Shown here: positions 62,425-64,000 of the stretch, one piece after another
How the letters are laid out: every line of letters starts with the position of its first letter
How positions within the stretch are numbered: the stretch's first letter is position 1
From: an uncultured Tropicimonas sp.
GTDB taxonomy: Bacteria; Pseudomonadota; Alphaproteobacteria; Rhodobacterales; Rhodobacteraceae
NCBI GenBank assembly: GCA_947495685.1
Contig: CANLZY010000013.1
Coordinates: 86,663-150,662, forward strand
Reading direction: 5' to 3'
DNA length: 64,000 bases
Notes under the pieces: model-generated
The model's database searches: none
The model's input: only the letters and a program-made list of their open reading frames with translations
What the model was told of the DNA's origin: nothing
Translations under genes and position numbers: made by a program

Positions 62425-62564
62425 TTTCGGTACTCCGTGTTGCCCGGCAGACATAAACGCCCGCGTGAGACAGGGAAAGCCCGATCCCGAAGGGGGGTGG
62501 AATTGCACCGGGGCGGGGCCTCGGATATGGCGGTGGGCAACCCGAGCCAGCATAGAGCCCCCAG

Positions 62565-63113
62565 ATGTCCAGACTGACCCGCCGCCTGTTTGCCCTGTCC
62601 GCCCTTGCCGCCCTGGTCGGCTGTGCCACCACGGCCCCCGTGTCGCAGCAACCGGTGGTGCCGATCGGCGAATTCCGGATGGTGCACAACATCGTCACGG
62701 TCACCAACCTGCAGAAGGTCCAGCCATCCCGCGACGTGGCCCCCGAGGTCTGGGACCTGGCGGTGACCGAGGCCGTCCAGGCGCGGATGGGGCGGTACCA
62801 GGGCAGCCAGATCTATCACCTCGGGGTGAACGTGCTGGGCTATTCGGTCGCCGTGCCGGGGGTGCCGTTGCTGCTGGCGCCGAAATCGGTGGTCGTGGTC
62901 GAGGCGACCGTCTGGGACAATTCCAAGGGCAGCAAGATCAACGCGGAACCCAAGCAGTTCACGGTGTTCGAATCCGCCAGCCCGGACCTGTTCATCGGGT
63001 CGGGTCTGACCAAGACCAAGGACGAGCAGGTGGCCAACCTGGCCGCCAACGCGGCCAAGCAGATCGAGGATTGGCTGCGCGACAACGAAGCCTGGTTCGC
63101 CAAGCGGAACTGA
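62565..63113 (+). CDS. DUF6778-like lipoprotein
   Basis: 182 aa. Signal peptide with lipobox LVGC (Cys20). The mature part has no enzyme motif; [20 protein letters not shown] and a Lys/Asn-rich C-terminal helix region are seen. It matches the pattern of DUF6778 lipoproteins of Rhodobacterales, whose function is unknown. Separated from the sulfotransferase gene by 28 bases; likely co-transcribed. Confidence 0.7.
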   Translation: MSRLTRRLFALSALAALVGCATTAPVSQQPVVPIGEFRMVHNIVTVTNLQKVQPSRDVAPEVWDLAVTEAVQARMGRYQGSQIYHLGVNVLGYSVAVPGVPLLLAPKSVVVVEATVWDNSKGSKINAEPKQFTVFESASPDLFIGSGLTKTKDEQVANLAANAAKQIEDWLRDNEAWFAKRN

Positions 63114-63141
63114 GCCCCGCGACGGGAAAGGATGTGAGCTG

Positions 63142-63786
63142 ATGGCATTCCTGTTGGGGTCCAGCAAGATCGCCTATTTTCCGGTGCCAAAATGTGCCTG
63201 CACCTCGTTGAAGCAGTTCTTTTTCGGGGTCGAGAACGGGTTTGCGTTTCGGCGGTTCAAGGTGCAGGGCCGGGACTGGGGTATTCACAACCTGATCCTC
63301 AGCACGCCGTTCGAGGGCACCGACCACGCGGCCATCGAGACGTGGGCGCGGGTGGCGGTGATCCGCGATCCGATCAGCCGGCTGGCGTCGTGTTATGCCA
63401 ACAAGGTCGTGAGCCGGCGCGCCCTGGCGGCGGTACGGTTCACGCCCGCGCAGCTGGAGGCCGGCCTGAATGCCAGCCCGAGCTTTGCCGAGTTCCTGCG
63501 CGACCTGGAGGCCTATCGCGCGGTCTCGACGGTGATCCGCCAGCACAGCCAACCGCTGTCGCATTTCCTGGGGACGGACCCCGGATATTTCACCCACCTG
63601 TTCACGATGGGGCAGATTTTGGAGCTGGTCGCGATGGTGGCCGCGCAGGAAGGGGCGGTGCCGGAGCTGCCCCACCGGATGCAAAGCGACAGCGCCGGGC
63701 CCATCGAGGCGCTGAGTCCCGCAGAGCGTCGGCGCATCGAGTCTGCCTATGCGGAGGACCTCGAAATTTTTGGCGGCTTCATGTGA
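63142..63786 (+). CDS. sulfotransferase family 2 protein
   Basis: 214 aa. The PAPS 5'-phosphosulfate loop is FPVPKCACTSLK and the 3'-phosphate-binding stretch is VAVIRDPISRLASCY. Such enzymes sulfate carbohydrates or lipids with PAPS. Acceptor unknown; surface polysaccharide is a reasonable guess. It lies just before tuf. Confidence 0.85.
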   Translation: MAFLLGSSKIAYFPVPKCACTSLKQFFFGVENGFAFRRFKVQGRDWGIHNLILSTPFEGTDHAAIETWARVAVIRDPISRLASCYANKVVSRRALAAVRFTPAQLEAGLNASPSFAEFLRDLEAYRAVSTVIRQHSQPLSHFLGTDPGYFTHLFTMGQILELVAMVAAQEGAVPELPHRMQSDSAGPIEALSPAERRRIESAYAEDLEIFGGFM

Positions 63787-63840
63787 CGGGAGGTTTTCGG
63801 GGAAATTCGGCCAAAATCTCCTTGGAATCCGCGAAGGTGC

Positions 63841-63869
63841 TTGAACTTCCTTGTCAATCGACATAATTC
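63841..63869 (+). promoter_or_regulatory. sigma70-like promoter of tuf
   Basis: TTGAAC (63841-63846) and TAATTC (63864-63869) are separated by 17 bases and stand 55 bases before the tuf start, as expected for a strong housekeeping promoter. Confidence 0.7.
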
Positions 63870-63924
63870 GCGCGCGATGTGCAACCGGGCCGCAGGGGGC
63901 CCCCAGATCACGAGGTGCCACGAC

Positions 63925-64000
63925 ATGGGTAAGGAAAAGTTTGACCGCAGTAAGCCGCACGTCAACATCGGCACGATTGGCCACGTTGACCACGGCAAGA
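63925..64000 (+). CDS. tuf: elongation factor Tu, N-terminal part (partial)
   Basis: The last 76 bases begin EF-Tu: [19 protein letters not shown] followed by HVDHGK, the start of the GTP-binding P-loop. The gene continues outside the window. It is the GTPase that delivers aminoacyl-tRNA to the ribosome. It is preceded by the promoter at 63841-63869. Confidence 0.95.
   Translation, partial: MGKEKFDRSKPHVNIGTIGHVDHGK

Noticed and set aside
1..64000. CRISPR arrays, rRNA genes, riboswitches
   Set aside because: No regularly spaced direct repeats, rRNA segments or recognisable riboswitch cores were seen by eye.

Overview
The window is a GC-rich chromosome segment from an alphaproteobacterium, most likely a member of the Rhodobacterales (Roseobacter-type). 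The evidence is the gene content: an acpS-lepB-rnc-era-DUF1491-recO run, a methylsuccinyl-CoA dehydrogenase of the ethylmalonyl-CoA pathway, short RTX proteins for type I export, DUF6778-, DUF6502- and DUF5666-type proteins, and a liv-type ABC operon with a built-in acyl-CoA synthetase. No tRNA, rRNA or CRISPR array was recognised.

Layout. Positions 1-35,100 are mostly intact housekeeping and catabolic genes. They comprise the end of a response regulator, a candidate sRNA, xthA, a YbbN-like thioredoxin, a Lon-substrate-domain protein with a Trm112-like protein, a UbiH-type hydroxylase, an amidase, a DapC-like aminotransferase, ftsK, an RTX metalloprotease, lolA, a lytic transglycosylase lipoprotein, an AEC transporter, hspQ, a gamma-glutamyltransferase, and an RsbW/STAS partner-switching pair. 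Next come thiolase, fRMsr, GFA and RluA-type genes in one overlapping run, then an aldehyde dehydrogenase, a 1-Cys peroxiredoxin, a large SH3-domain repeat protein, an L,D-transpeptidase, and the acyl-CoA synthetase/ABC transporter operon (26,981-35,073). That operon starts behind an 18-bp palindrome and a sigma70-like promoter.

Positions 35,500-52,100 are an accessory zone. It holds a secreted HExxH protein, a multihaem cytochrome module (cytochrome b, nine-haem and five-haem c-type cytochromes, 37,200-40,847), a Spondin_N/RTX protein, a DUF6502-DUF5666 pair and an alpha/beta hydrolase. These are embedded in decayed mobile DNA: three broken IS5-family transposases, the left and right parts of an IS3-family element about 5 kb apart, a broken cation-efflux gene and a truncated secreted protein. 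Inside the IS5 debris a 40-bp hairpin sequence occurs three times, each time interrupting or sitting at a junction in the transposase frame. It looks like a small single-strand-type mobile element, and is the least explained structure here.

Positions 52,200-64,000 return to ordinary chromosome: mcd, a Nudix hydrolase, a META lipoprotein, a Tag-like glycosylase, recO, DUF1491, era, a bacterioferritin-like protein without the haem methionine, rnc, lepB, acpS, an Stv-like putative adhesin inserted opposite to the operon, pdxJ, a DUF6778-like lipoprotein, a sulfotransferase and the first codons of tuf behind a clear promoter.

No gene cluster of an obviously new defence or biosynthetic type was found. 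The best candidates for something undescribed are the 40-bp hairpin repeat, the two small ORFs bridging the liv genes, the candidate CUCC-loop sRNA and the multihaem cytochrome module.
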